From the NCBI GenBank assembly GCA_029940125.1, contig JAOZRP010000069.1:1-9197 (forward strand): DNA of 9,197 nt, read 5' to 3'. How positions within the stretch are numbered: position 1 is the first letter of the stretch; each line of letters begins with the position of its first letter. The notes below the pieces were generated by a model that searched no databases, had not been told where the DNA came from, and worked only from the letters and a program-made list of their open reading frames with translations. Source of the stretch: a bacterium (GTDB taxonomy: Bacteria > Desulfobacterota > Anaeroferrophillalia > Anaeroferrophillales > Anaeroferrophillaceae). The position numbers were made by a program, and so were the translations under genes. Positions 1 to 6,721 of this stretch are shown here, one piece after another.

Positions 1-58
1 TGCCGGAACATCCTGATACCCTGATTTGGGTTGCGGGCGTCAAGCCCGCCTTGGCCAT

Positions 59-87
59 AAAAAACCCCCCATTATTTCTACGGGGGG
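59..87 (-). terminator. Intrinsic terminator-like hairpin after ftsB
   Basis: On the minus strand a CCCCCC arm (82-87) and a GGGGGG arm (65-70) can form a six-pair all-GC stem around an A/T-rich loop, followed immediately by six T (59-64). It lies ~95 bp past the ftsB stop and is the natural end of the leftward transcription unit. An overlapping role in the leader of a gene further left cannot be excluded. Confidence 0.75.
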
Positions 88-104
88 AGCTTCCTAGGCG
101 GAAA

Positions 105-134
105 ACTCTAGCGTACCCGGAAACCAGATGTCAA
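105..134 (-). promoter_or_regulatory. Candidate sigma70-type promoter reading left
   Basis: The minus strand shows a perfect TTGACA (-35, 129-134), an 18-bp spacer and TAGAGT (-10, 105-110; four of six consensus bases). Transcription would start near 98-100, just before the terminator-like hairpin at 87-59. It could serve a gene or small RNA beyond the left edge. Prediction is by eye only. Confidence 0.45.
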
Positions 135-181
135 GATTTTTCGCATCAGTTTGCGGTCCGCTGAAAAAAGGTAAAAAACAG

Positions 182-460
182 CTATTTAAAAACAAATATT
201 TTCTCATCTTTACGCACCATGCCCAGTTCCTGGCGGCACATGAATTCCTGGTAGCGATTGTCGCGCTGCAGAAGCAGGACAATACGTTTCAACTGTTCAT
301 TTTCAGTCTCAAGTTTTCTGATATTGTTCTCGATCCGGTGAATCTCCTGGTTCATGCCGGCCAAGTGCAAAAGCCCATTGTCACCAAAAATGGTTAAACC
401 AATAAATAAAGCCAGCAATGCCCCCAAAACCAGCGGGAGAAATATTTTCTTGGATGCCAT
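182..460 (-). CDS. ftsB: FtsB/DivIC-family septum formation initiator
   Basis: A 92-residue bitopic membrane protein with the FtsB/DivIC architecture. It has a short basic N-terminus (MASKK), one membrane helix (~6-25), a GDNGLLHLAG segment just outside the membrane, and a coiled coil at ~36-67 (NQEIHRIENNIRKLETENEQL). It closes with the family ending CRQELGMVRKDEKIFVF. FtsB forms a periplasmic coiled-coil complex with FtsL and FtsQ and helps activate septal peptidoglycan synthesis. The ATG at 458-460 is used, but a TTG directly before it is also in frame. The Shine-Dalgarno is weak (GGA at 8 nt), so translation may depend partly on coupling to tonB, 30 bp upstream. It is the last gene before the terminator. 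FtsL-like proteins share this size and layout, but the ELGMV…E-x-I-F ending points to FtsB/DivIC. Confidence 0.86.
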   Translation of the reverse strand: MASKKIFLPLVLGALLALFIGLTIFGDNGLLHLAGMNQEIHRIENNIRKLETENEQLKRIVLLLQRDNRYQEFMCRQELGMVRKDEKIFVFK

Positions 461-490
461 CAACTTTGTCCGGTCGTCAGGAACACCCCT

Positions 491-1342
491 CTATTTTTGC
501 AAAGTGAACCTGATCGTAATAGTCCCCCATTGGTCTGTCTGGGGGACGTCAGGAGAAAGGGTATTGAATCTCCAGGATTTCATATATATTTCCGCTGTCT
601 TGACCAGGGATAAATCACCAATCATGACCGGTTCAACCCTCCCCACCGTTCCATCAGGATGAACCCAGAACTTCAACTTGACATCCGTTGCCTGGTTCAG
701 GGAAACACGGGGAATCTCCGGTTGAAAAACAATGGTCCTTGATTCAGCAATGGGTCCTTCAAGCCCCAGCAGGCGATTTTTGGTCTCGGCGATGTCTTTC
801 TGCTTCGCCAGGCTTTGCTGCAGCCTGCTGAGCAGATGCTGTTCGGAAGCATCCTGTTTTTTCCTGACGTAACTCGGAGGCAAAGAACCTTTATCTTTTT
901 CCCCGGTCATTATTCCCGGCTGCTGAACCCCAAGATCAGCAATCAGTTCCGGGGTCTTGTCGCGAGGCAGAGGCGTCATTTCCACCACTTTGAACGTTTC
1001 CGGCTGCTTAATGGCTGAACTGTCGGGAAGATCAATATTTTCAGGAGCGGGAACCGGCATATTGCCCAGAGCGTAGATCTCCTTCATGCGACTTTCAATC
1101 AAAGCACTGATTTTTTTCTCATTACCCGATTCCCTATCGGAATTCTTTGTCGCCGCCGGCAGCGACCGGGGCTTTTGAACGGGACGTATCAGCGTTACTT
1201 CCACCTCAGTTTCGGGAAGCAGCTGCATCTTCAGTAGAGGAATATTGAAAAAACGCGTGAGGTCGGGCAAGGTGGCAATAAGCAGCGTATGAATCAAAAG
1301 TGAAAGAATCAAGAAACTCAACATACGGGAAGAAACGGGCAT
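491..1342 (-). CDS. tonB: TonB-like energy transducer (TonB C-terminal domain)
   Basis: A 283-residue protein anchored in the inner membrane and spanning the periplasm. Residues ~8-27 form the N-terminal membrane helix. It contains SLLIH (Ser14, His18), matching the SxxxH signature that TonB uses to couple to ExbB/ExbD. Residues ~30-200 are a linker that is mostly charged. It has scattered prolines but no long Pro-Lys/Pro-Glu repeats, and a probable helix at ~166-193 (HLLSRLQQSLAKQKDIAETKN). The C-terminal ~67 residues match the TonB C-terminal fold: VKLKFWVHPDGTVGRVEPV, the WRF of the last helix, then GTITIRFTL as the final strand. It starts 5 bp after exbD, with AGAGGA 10 nt upstream of the ATG. 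It probably delivers proton-motive-force energy to an outer-membrane partner. A TolA-like role is possible because the linker is helical. Confidence 0.9.
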   Translation of the reverse strand: MPVSSRMLSFLILSLLIHTLLIATLPDLTRFFNIPLLKMQLLPETEVEVTLIRPVQKPRSLPAATKNSDRESGNEKKISALIESRMKEIYALGNMPVPAPENIDLPDSSAIKQPETFKVVEMTPLPRDKTPELIADLGVQQPGIMTGEKDKGSLPPSYVRKKQDASEQHLLSRLQQSLAKQKDIAETKNRLLGLEGPIAESRTIVFQPEIPRVSLNQATDVKLKFWVHPDGTVGRVEPVMIGDLSLVKTAEIYMKSWRFNTLSPDVPQTDQWGTITIRFTLQK

Positions 1343-1347
1343 TGACG

Positions 1348-1755
1348 CTATTTCCTCTTCGGCTCCGTTGCTATGGCCAGCTTATTCAACCCGGACGTCT
1401 TCGCGGCATCCATGACCCTGACCACTACCCCATGGTACACTTTTCGATCCGCCTCAATAATCACCAGCGTGTCGGGATCCTTTTTTGCCAGACCGGCAAA
1501 AATTCCCTCCAGTTTTTGCAGGCTGGTTTTTTTGCCGTCGGCATAGATGCGACCGGAAGGTTCAATAGCAATCCTTACCGTTGTTTTTTTCCTTTTCACT
1601 TGTTTAGCAGATGCTTTGGGCAAATCTACTTTTATCCCGGGATTGATGGAGAGGGTGGTTGAAAGCATGAAAAAGATCAGCAGCAGAAAAACCACATCCA
1701 CCAGAGGCGTTATATCCAGCTGCACATCATCACGGTTACGGGTTTGAAAGCGCAT
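1348..1755 (-). CDS. exbD: ExbD/TolR-family energy-transducer subunit
   Basis: A 135-residue bitopic inner-membrane protein, close to the usual ExbD length. A short cytoplasmic N-terminus (MRFQTRNRDDVQLDITPLVD) leads into one membrane helix (~16-34). Asp20 in the LDITPLVDVVFLLLIFFM block is the conserved protonatable residue of the family. The periplasmic domain follows, with VRIAIEPSGRIYADG at ~60-74 and LVIIEADRKVYHGVVVRVMDAAKTSGLNKLAIAT typical of ExbD/TolR. I placed the start at the ATG 1753-1755: the protein then begins exactly as family members do, AGAGGA lies 5 nt upstream inside the end of exbB, and only one base separates it from the exbB stop. The longer open frame to 1794 overlaps exbB and gives an atypical N-terminus. 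Tight packing implies coupled, stoichiometric synthesis with ExbB. Confidence 0.95.
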   Translation of the reverse strand: MRFQTRNRDDVQLDITPLVDVVFLLLIFFMLSTTLSINPGIKVDLPKASAKQVKRKKTTVRIAIEPSGRIYADGKKTSLQKLEGIFAGLAKKDPDTLVIIEADRKVYHGVVVRVMDAAKTSGLNKLAIATEPKRK

Positions 1756-1756
1756 C

Positions 1757-2365
1757 TCAGTCCTCTTGCTCCCTGATAATATCCAGAATATCAATACATA
1801 TGGCTTCCATCCTCAAAATCATCTTATCCGCCCGTGAACGAAGATATTTGTAAAAGACAAAGGAAGGAATGGCCACAGTCAGACCGGCGGCGGTGGTAAT
1901 CAGGGCTTCGGAAATACCACCGGCAAGCATCTGCGGGTTGCCGATCCCGGCATGGGAAATAACCGTAAAAGCCTTGATCATCCCGGTAACCGTCCCCAGC
2001 AGGCCCAGCAGCGGCGCAATTCCGGCAATGGTTCCCAGGGTGGTCAGAAACCGTTCCAGGGAAGCAGCTTCCAGGCGGCCCACTTCCTCGATGGATTCCT
2101 TCACCGCCTCCCATTTCTGGCCGTAATTTTTCAATCCGGCCATCAGGATGCGGGCAATCGGACTGTCATTCAGTTTGCACAAGGTCCTGGCTTCATCAAG
2201 CTTGCGCAGCCGGATGAGATCACTGATCTCAATAATAAAGGCATTGGGAATAACCTGGCCGCGGCGCAACCCCCACAGGCGTTCGAGGAAAATAGCCACT
2301 GACAGGACAGAGCAAAGCAGGATGGGATACATCAGCACCCCGCCTTTGATGACAAACTGATACAT
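1757..2365 (-). CDS. exbB: ExbB/TolQ/MotA-family proton channel subunit
   Basis: A 202-residue inner-membrane protein that forms the proton channel of an ExbB-ExbD-TonB (or TolQ-TolR-TolA) type energy transducer. Three membrane segments are visible: ~10-30 (VLMYPILLCSVLSVAIFLE), ~108-132 (TLGTIAGIAPLLGLLGTVTG) and ~152-173 (SEALITTAAGLTVAIPSFVF). The last two carry the family signatures LGLLGTVTGM and the channel block EALITTAAGLTVAIP, whose Glu (153) corresponds to the conserved channel-lining Glu of ExbB. A cytoplasmic helical loop (~35-105) separates the first two membrane segments, as expected. It is on the short side compared with E. coli ExbB (244 residues). The ATG at 2365 is well supported by a perfect AGGAGG 7 nt upstream, the best ribosome site in the window. 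The stop is one base from the exbD start. TolQ is the alternative name; the TonB-like gene downstream favours ExbB. Confidence 0.95.
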   Translation of the reverse strand: MYQFVIKGGVLMYPILLCSVLSVAIFLERLWGLRRGQVIPNAFIIEISDLIRLRKLDEARTLCKLNDSPIARILMAGLKNYGQKWEAVKESIEEVGRLEAASLERFLTTLGTIAGIAPLLGLLGTVTGMIKAFTVISHAGIGNPQMLAGGISEALITTAAGLTVAIPSFVFYKYLRSRADKMILRMEAICIDILDIIREQED

Positions 2366-2372
2366 TGAAAAA

Positions 2373-2378
2373 CCTCCT
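2373..2378 (-). promoter_or_regulatory. Strong Shine-Dalgarno (AGGAGG) of exbB
   Basis: A perfect AGGAGG on the minus strand, 7 nt before the exbB ATG at 2365. It is clearly stronger than the sites of the neighbouring genes, so exbB may be translated independently of the long TPR gene upstream. Confidence 0.8.
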
Positions 2379-2421
2379 CAATATTTTCTATTCTTAAGTC
2401 CAAGTGCTGAAACGCTGAATT

Positions 2422-5400
2422 CTAACCTTCTTTGCCCAGGGCTGCAAGACTTTTTTTCACCTTTTCCCGCTGCCCTGGTGAAAGGTGATACTGCAGCAAT
2501 TTTCTGTAGGTTTTTTCAGCGGCAGTGGTTCGGTTGTCCTGTTCATACAGTGCCGCCGCCTGGCTCAAGGCCTTGATGATCCAGGTTTCCTGTTTGGGAA
2601 ACAGGTACGGCAGGCGCAGGTACTGCTGAATTGCCGCCTGTTTTTTGCCGGCCGCCTGCAGCACGAAGGATCTCCTGTACTGCGCGGCGGCGGCCAGCTC
2701 CGGCTTGGGATTGCGAGCCGCCTGCTGGTAGAAAAACTCCGCCTGGTCGTACTGGTGCAAACGCTCCTTGAGAGCCCCCAGGGCGTCAAGCGCCTGATAG
2801 CTTATTGAATCCTGATATTCCTCGGACAACAATTTTTTATAAAAACCTTCCGCCGCCCCCAGCCGGTTCATTTTTTCAGCCGCTTTTGCCTGGAGCAGCA
2901 GTGACTGCCGTTGAAGATGCTTGTCAGTGCAGATCGCCGGGCTGCCGGCCAGCAGATCCAGGACCTTGCCGTATTCACCCTGCTTATAGGCCTGCCGGGC
3001 AAATATCAGGTTGCAGTCGCACTGGTATTTGCCCCCGGGAAACTGCTTGACCATTTTTTGGCACCAGCGCTGCACTTCGCGCTCATTTTTCTGTTCCCGG
3101 AACAGTGAAATCATCTGATAGAGCGCGTCCATCTTCACCTCGTCGGGATAGTCTCCGGAAATGACCATCGACATCAACGACTGCAGCTCACCCCACTGGT
3201 GATGCTGGCGATAGATGTCTGCAACCATCAGCACCAGGGGCGAGAGATAGGCAGAACGGGGAAACTTCTTGATAAACTCCGCCGCCTCGGTTTCCAGGTA
3301 GTCATCCTGACGCTGCTTATAGGCCAGCAGGAGCAGACCGTAGCGGGCTTTTTCTTCCACCGACGTAGCCGGATAGGTCTGGGCGGCACGCAGGTAAATC
3401 AGCTTGGCGCGCAGATAATCCCGGGCATTGAAATAACTTTCACCGATTTTCAGCAGCGACCGCCCGGCATAAGACGATTCCGGGTATTGATCAATAAGTC
3501 TTTCAAATTCACCAATCGCCGCGGCAAAGTCTCCCATGGCAAAATACGCTTGGCCACGTTGAAAATAAATGGCATCGCGAAGACCGGTTTCCGGGTAGTC
3601 ATTCAGGATGGCGGACAGCTGGTCAAGGGCCGCCTGGTTTTTCCCCTGGCGCCGGTCAATCCAGGCCAGGTAATACCTGGCCCGGTCAACAAAGGAACCG
3701 GAGGGAAACAGGCGAACAAACTCCCTGAAACTGGCCGCCGCCTCCTGATCCCGATGCAGGTTGAAAAGGCATTCACCCTTATTGATCATGGCATTCTGCA
3801 GCTGTTTGGGATCAAGCAGTTCCGTCACCAGCTTTTGATGCCGCAGCAAAAAATCAAATTCCCGCAGGGCCTTTTCATAGGCTCCCAACCGCATCCGGGC
3901 CCAGCCCCGCTCGTAGGCGGCCAAAACGGCCACCGGTTTCTGGTCGTCAAGGGGAAGAGCATCAAGAATTGACAGCGCTGAAACATAGGCACCCCGGGCG
4001 TTATACCCCCGGGCCAGCAGCAGACGGCACTGATTTTTCTGCTCTTCACTCACCCGTTCATCCCGTTCCAGTAGCTGCTTGAGAATTTCTTCAGCCTCGT
4101 CATAGCGCTTGAGGAGCTGCAATATCCTGACTTTTTCAATCAGCAGCATGGCCGCTGGTTCGTTATTCCTCTCAGCTACCAGCAGCCCGCGGTTAACCAC
4201 CTCCAGGGCGGAGTCAAAGGAACCTTTCTTTTCATAACGCCAGGCCAGACGGCGGAAGTCGTCATTCAGCAGAAATTTTTCCGGTGATTCTTCCAGCAGC
4301 AGGTGAGCGGCCATGATGGCATCAGCAGTCTTTTCATGGGCGTCGTCCCAGGCGATGATTTCCCTTAACACTACTACCGACACCTGGTTATTCCTGATGC
4401 TTTCCGGCTGCCGACCGACGGCATCCAGGGCTTCGCCGACCCGGCCGGAATGAACCAGGGACAGGCTGTAGCCCAAAAAAGCCAGGGGGCGGGTATCCAA
4501 CGGCGCATCATCTTTCAGCAAAGGCTCAAACCGATTCATCGCCTGCGGATATTGTTCCAGGTAATAATGGCACCAGCCGGCGGCCAGCAGCGACTGACGC
4601 ATCAGAACGTCGCCGGTTTTCAAGGCGCTGCTGCCGCTTAAGACAACATCCAGATACCCAAGAGCCGTTTGATAGTCCTGTTGATTAAAAGCCATGGAAG
4701 CCAACAGATACCTGGCCTGGGAAACATAGGCGGACGTGGGGTACTTCTGCAGCAATTTTTGCAGCACCACCCGGCTCTGATCGGAATTTCCGGCCCGCAG
4801 CAGTGATTCTCCCTGCCAGAACAGGGCCGTCGGTTTTAAATGGTCAAAACCATCCAGGGTCGCCAGGGCGGCAAAGCTTCCCGCCGCCAGCTCAAACTTT
4901 TCCGCCTGGTGTTCCAGCCAGCCAAGGGAATAGTAAGCATAACCCACGTACTGGCAGGAAGGATCCGCCGTAACCCGGCTGAAGTAGCGATGGGCTTTTT
5001 TCATCTGCTGATTATGAAAGGCAATCTCTCCCAACCAGTAGCAGGACGATGAAACATAGGCGCTGTCGGGATATTTTTCCATCCCGGTGGTAAAATAGTA
5101 TTCGGCCTCGTGATAGGCGCCATCCAGGTACTGCTGCTTGCCGCTGCGGTAAAAACCCGCCGCCCCGCTGATTCCCCGGGCCACATAGGCGGTTACCGCA
5201 TTCCGATAGGCGCACCCCGGCGACTGCATCTCGGGAGTGGTCCATTTCGGAGCCGCACTCGGGCTGCCTTCCTGCAAAGTCAAGGCATCATGCTCCGGCC
5301 TCAGCTTTGTTCCCGGAGCGATCATCGGCATCAGGGAAAAATCGCGAAAGCCTTTCAGCCTGACGCTGTCCTGTCCGACGACCACCACTTCCGGCAGCTT

Positions 5401-5520
5401 CAAACCTTCCCCCGCCTCGTCCGACTTCAACCGGCCGCCGAAGGTCAGACTCAAAACCGCGAAAAAGCAGACAAAAAGCAACAGCCGGCAAAGGGCAGCA
5501 ATGTTACTCGATCTTTTCAT
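2422..5520 (-). CDS. Large exported tetratricopeptide-repeat protein with TonB-box-like N-terminus
   Basis: A 1032-residue protein. Residues 1-29 look like a Sec signal peptide: Lys-Arg near the start, then a hydrophobic stretch through LLLFVCFFAVLSLTF. There is no convincing lipobox Cys. A low-complexity segment to ~residue 95 contains LPEVVVVG at 42-49, reminiscent of a TonB box. From ~120 to ~1015 the protein is almost entirely helical TPR-type repeats. A recurring inter-repeat motif of the form YPxSAY appears at about 150, 260, 605 (FPSGSF), 679 (YPESSY), 753 (FPRSAY) and 827 (FPGGKY), as in YbgF/CpoB- and BamD-like envelope TPR proteins. No enzymatic domain is seen, so it is likely a periplasmic or outer-membrane-associated scaffold. 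The ATG at 5520 was preferred because GGGAAG lies 7 nt upstream. An ATG at 5535 is in frame but would overlap the HcyBio gene. The exbB-exbD-tonB genes follow after 56 bp, which suggests that it works with that transducer. The function is otherwise unknown. Confidence 0.9.
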   Translation of the reverse strand: MKRSSNIAALCRLLLFVCFFAVLSLTFGGRLKSDEAGEGLKLPEVVVVGQDSVRLKGFRDFSLMPMIAPGTKLRPEHDALTLQEGSPSAAPKWTTPEMQSPGCAYRNAVTAYVARGISGAAGFYRSGKQQYLDGAYHEAEYYFTTGMEKYPDSAYVSSSCYWLGEIAFHNQQMKKAHRYFSRVTADPSCQYVGYAYYSLGWLEHQAEKFELAAGSFAALATLDGFDHLKPTALFWQGESLLRAGNSDQSRVVLQKLLQKYPTSAYVSQARYLLASMAFNQQDYQTALGYLDVVLSGSSALKTGDVLMRQSLLAAGWCHYYLEQYPQAMNRFEPLLKDDAPLDTRPLAFLGYSLSLVHSGRVGEALDAVGRQPESIRNNQVSVVVLREIIAWDDAHEKTADAIMAAHLLLEESPEKFLLNDDFRRLAWRYEKKGSFDSALEVVNRGLLVAERNNEPAAMLLIEKVRILQLLKRYDEAEEILKQLLERDERVSEEQKNQCRLLLARGYNARGAYVSALSILDALPLDDQKPVAVLAAYERGWARMRLGAYEKALREFDFLLRHQKLVTELLDPKQLQNAMINKGECLFNLHRDQEAAASFREFVRLFPSGSFVDRARYYLAWIDRRQGKNQAALDQLSAILNDYPETGLRDAIYFQRGQAYFAMGDFAAAIGEFERLIDQYPESSYAGRSLLKIGESYFNARDYLRAKLIYLRAAQTYPATSVEEKARYGLLLLAYKQRQDDYLETEAAEFIKKFPRSAYLSPLVLMVADIYRQHHQWGELQSLMSMVISGDYPDEVKMDALYQMISLFREQKNEREVQRWCQKMVKQFPGGKYQCDCNLIFARQAYKQGEYGKVLDLLAGSPAICTDKHLQRQSLLLQAKAAEKMNRLGAAEGFYKKLLSEEYQDSISYQALDALGALKERLHQYDQAEFFYQQAARNPKPELAAAAQYRRSFVLQAAGKKQAAIQQYLRLPYLFPKQETWIIKALSQAAALYEQDNRTTAAEKTYRKLLQYHLSPGQREKVKKSLAALGKEG

Positions 5521-5524
5521 GTCA

Positions 5525-6709
5525 TCACTTCCCATGGTGCATCAGTTCGTATCCCGGCAATTTCATCTGGGCTTCGCCCAGGGTGAAATCGCCCTTTTGG
5601 ATCCAGGTTTTCAAGGTCTCGGCAATTTCCCTGGCCTTGGAGTAGCTGGACAGGGGGCTTGCCGGAATTTCCCGCCCGTTGACAATGACTGAACCCCGCT
5701 TCAAGTCACCATAGGAAACCTCCTGAACAATTTTCCCGGTAGCCATGGGATACTCGTAGCTGTAGTCAACCACGGGGGCATAAATTTCATCATCACTGAC
5801 GGCGGTAAAACGGGCCATATCCTCATTGACAATCGGAATGGGAATGCCGATGCCAACCGCCAGGCTGCAGCCGTAGCCCAGCATGCTGACCCCCACCAGC
5901 CATTCCGGCCGCATCTGTTTCAAGTCACCCATGACAAACAGGGTTCCGGCACCCCCCTTGACCACCCCGTTCTCGCCCCGGGGTACCGTCGGGTCATGCT
6001 GGGTTCCGTACCAGGTCACGTAACCAACCCCGCCCCCTAGGAAAATTTTCGTCCCCAGGCCGATGGTCTGGTAATAGGGGTCGTTGAGCAGGGGACTCAG
6101 CTGACCGGCGCTGCAGTAGGTAACATTCTCACCGTGGGGACGGAGGACGCCCATGTAGGTATAGATGGTTTTGTCGGAAAGGTTGATGCCGCAGTTGTAG
6201 TTCTGGTAGGCATTGCGCGGGTTGCAGAGAATGGCATTGGGCATTTCCGTCAGCGACAGTTCCTTTTCCACCACCTTATTGGGATAACAGGCAGTGCCGT
6301 ATCCCTCCATGTACACATGAATCTTTCGCCCGGCCAGCAGATCGTGGATAACATGGCCGCCGCCGTAGCGAAATTCACCGGGATAGATCTTGTTCAGAGG
6401 GTCTTCCACGCAGGGTTCCGTGGCCCCGAGATAAACATCCACCGCCGCAATGCCGCCATAGGCGGGAACATTGTTGATCCAGACCTTGCTGGCCCTGATT
6501 TTCGGCTTGGTGTGCCCCAGGTTTAAAAAAGCGCCCGACGAGCACATGGGGCTGAAGGTTCCGGTGGTCACCACGTCCACCCGCCGGGCGGATTCCTCAG
6601 CCCCATGCTCCGCCACAATGCCGATCATTTCCTCGGCCGTGACTACTACCGCTTCACCCTTTTTGATTCGCTCATTGATTTCCTGAATGCTTTTTTTCAC
6701 TCCCGCCAC
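5525..6709 (-). CDS. HcyBio (DUF39) homocysteine-biosynthesis / aspartate-semialdehyde sulfurtransferase-type protein, short form
   Basis: About 394 residues covering the HcyBio/DUF39 domain. Archaeal members (MA1821 type) help convert L-aspartate semialdehyde plus sulfide to homocysteine in anaerobes, using cysteine persulfide chemistry. Family-like blocks are TGTFSPMCSSGAFLNLGH, NNVPAYGGIAAVDVYLGAT, GEFRYGGGHVIHDLLAGR, MEGYGTACYPN, LNDPYYQTIGLGTKIFLGGGVGYV and GYGCSLAVGIGIPIPI. The Cys in SPMCSSG and in GTACYPN are the best candidates for the reactive cysteines, placed by inference. The protein is soluble, with no signal peptide. It ends soon after the core domain and lacks the C-terminal CBS pair of the longer archaeal form. 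The NIL/4Fe-4S ferredoxin-like partner (MA1822 type) is not encoded in this window. I chose GTG at 6707-6709 because AGGGG lies 6 nt upstream; an upstream in-frame TTG at 6715 abuts that same sequence. The gene sits 12 bp after ybeY and 4 bp before the TPR gene. Confidence 0.9.
   Translation of the reverse strand: MAGVKKSIQEINERIKKGEAVVVTAEEMIGIVAEHGAEESARRVDVVTTGTFSPMCSSGAFLNLGHTKPKIRASKVWINNVPAYGGIAAVDVYLGATEPCVEDPLNKIYPGEFRYGGGHVIHDLLAGRKIHVYMEGYGTACYPNKVVEKELSLTEMPNAILCNPRNAYQNYNCGINLSDKTIYTYMGVLRPHGENVTYCSAGQLSPLLNDPYYQTIGLGTKIFLGGGVGYVTWYGTQHDPTVPRGENGVVKGGAGTLFVMGDLKQMRPEWLVGVSMLGYGCSLAVGIGIPIPIVNEDMARFTAVSDDEIYAPVVDYSYEYPMATGKIVQEVSYGDLKRGSVIVNGREIPASPLSSYSKAREIAETLKTWIQKGDFTLGEAQMKLPGYELMHHGK
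5528..5533 (-). promoter_or_regulatory. Shine-Dalgarno (GGGAAG) deciding the TPR-protein start
   Basis: GGGAAG lies just before the HcyBio stop codon and 7 nt upstream of the ATG at 5520. That favours this start over the in-frame ATG at 5535 and suggests translational coupling between the two genes. Confidence 0.55.
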
Positions 6710-6715
6710 GTTCAA

Positions 6716-6720
6716 CCCCT
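6716..6720 (-). promoter_or_regulatory. Shine-Dalgarno (AGGGG) deciding the GTG start of the HcyBio gene
   Basis: On the minus strand AGGGG is followed by TTGAAC and then GTG, a 6-nt spacing that suits the GTG at 6709. The TTG at 6715 would have zero spacing. This supports the shorter 394-residue product. Confidence 0.6.
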
Positions 6721-6721
6721 G

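Noticed and set aside
1..58. Small structured RNA (SRP or 6S RNA) at the left edge, minus strand
   Set aside because: I could not match the conserved GGUCAGG…GGAAGGAAGCAG core of SRP RNA or the 6S fold in the bases available.
3..164. Plus-strand frame open from the left edge, possibly the end of a convergent gene
   Set aside because: It runs straight through the C6/G6 hairpin and ends in low-quality sequence. Fifty-odd open codons are not enough evidence for a coding tail.
94..282. 62-codon minus-strand frame overlapping the end of ftsB
   Set aside because: It overlaps ftsB out of frame and covers the promoter-like region. The Cys/Asn/Phe-rich translation matches nothing I know.
3199..3972. 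257-codon open frame on the plus strand inside the TPR gene
   Set aside because: It is fully antisense to a convincing TPR coding sequence. Its translation shows no family features and is rich in residues expected from reading GC-biased codons backwards.
5461..5520. Lipoprotein signal in the TPR protein
   Set aside because: The Cys residues lie within the hydrophobic core (CRLLLFVCFF) and are not preceded by a proper L-[AS]-[GA]-C lipobox, so an ordinary Sec signal is preferred.
5110..5692. Overlapping plus-strand frames of ~150 codons across the HcyBio/TPR junction
   Set aside because: They overlap two real genes on the other strand, and their translations have no coherent domain.
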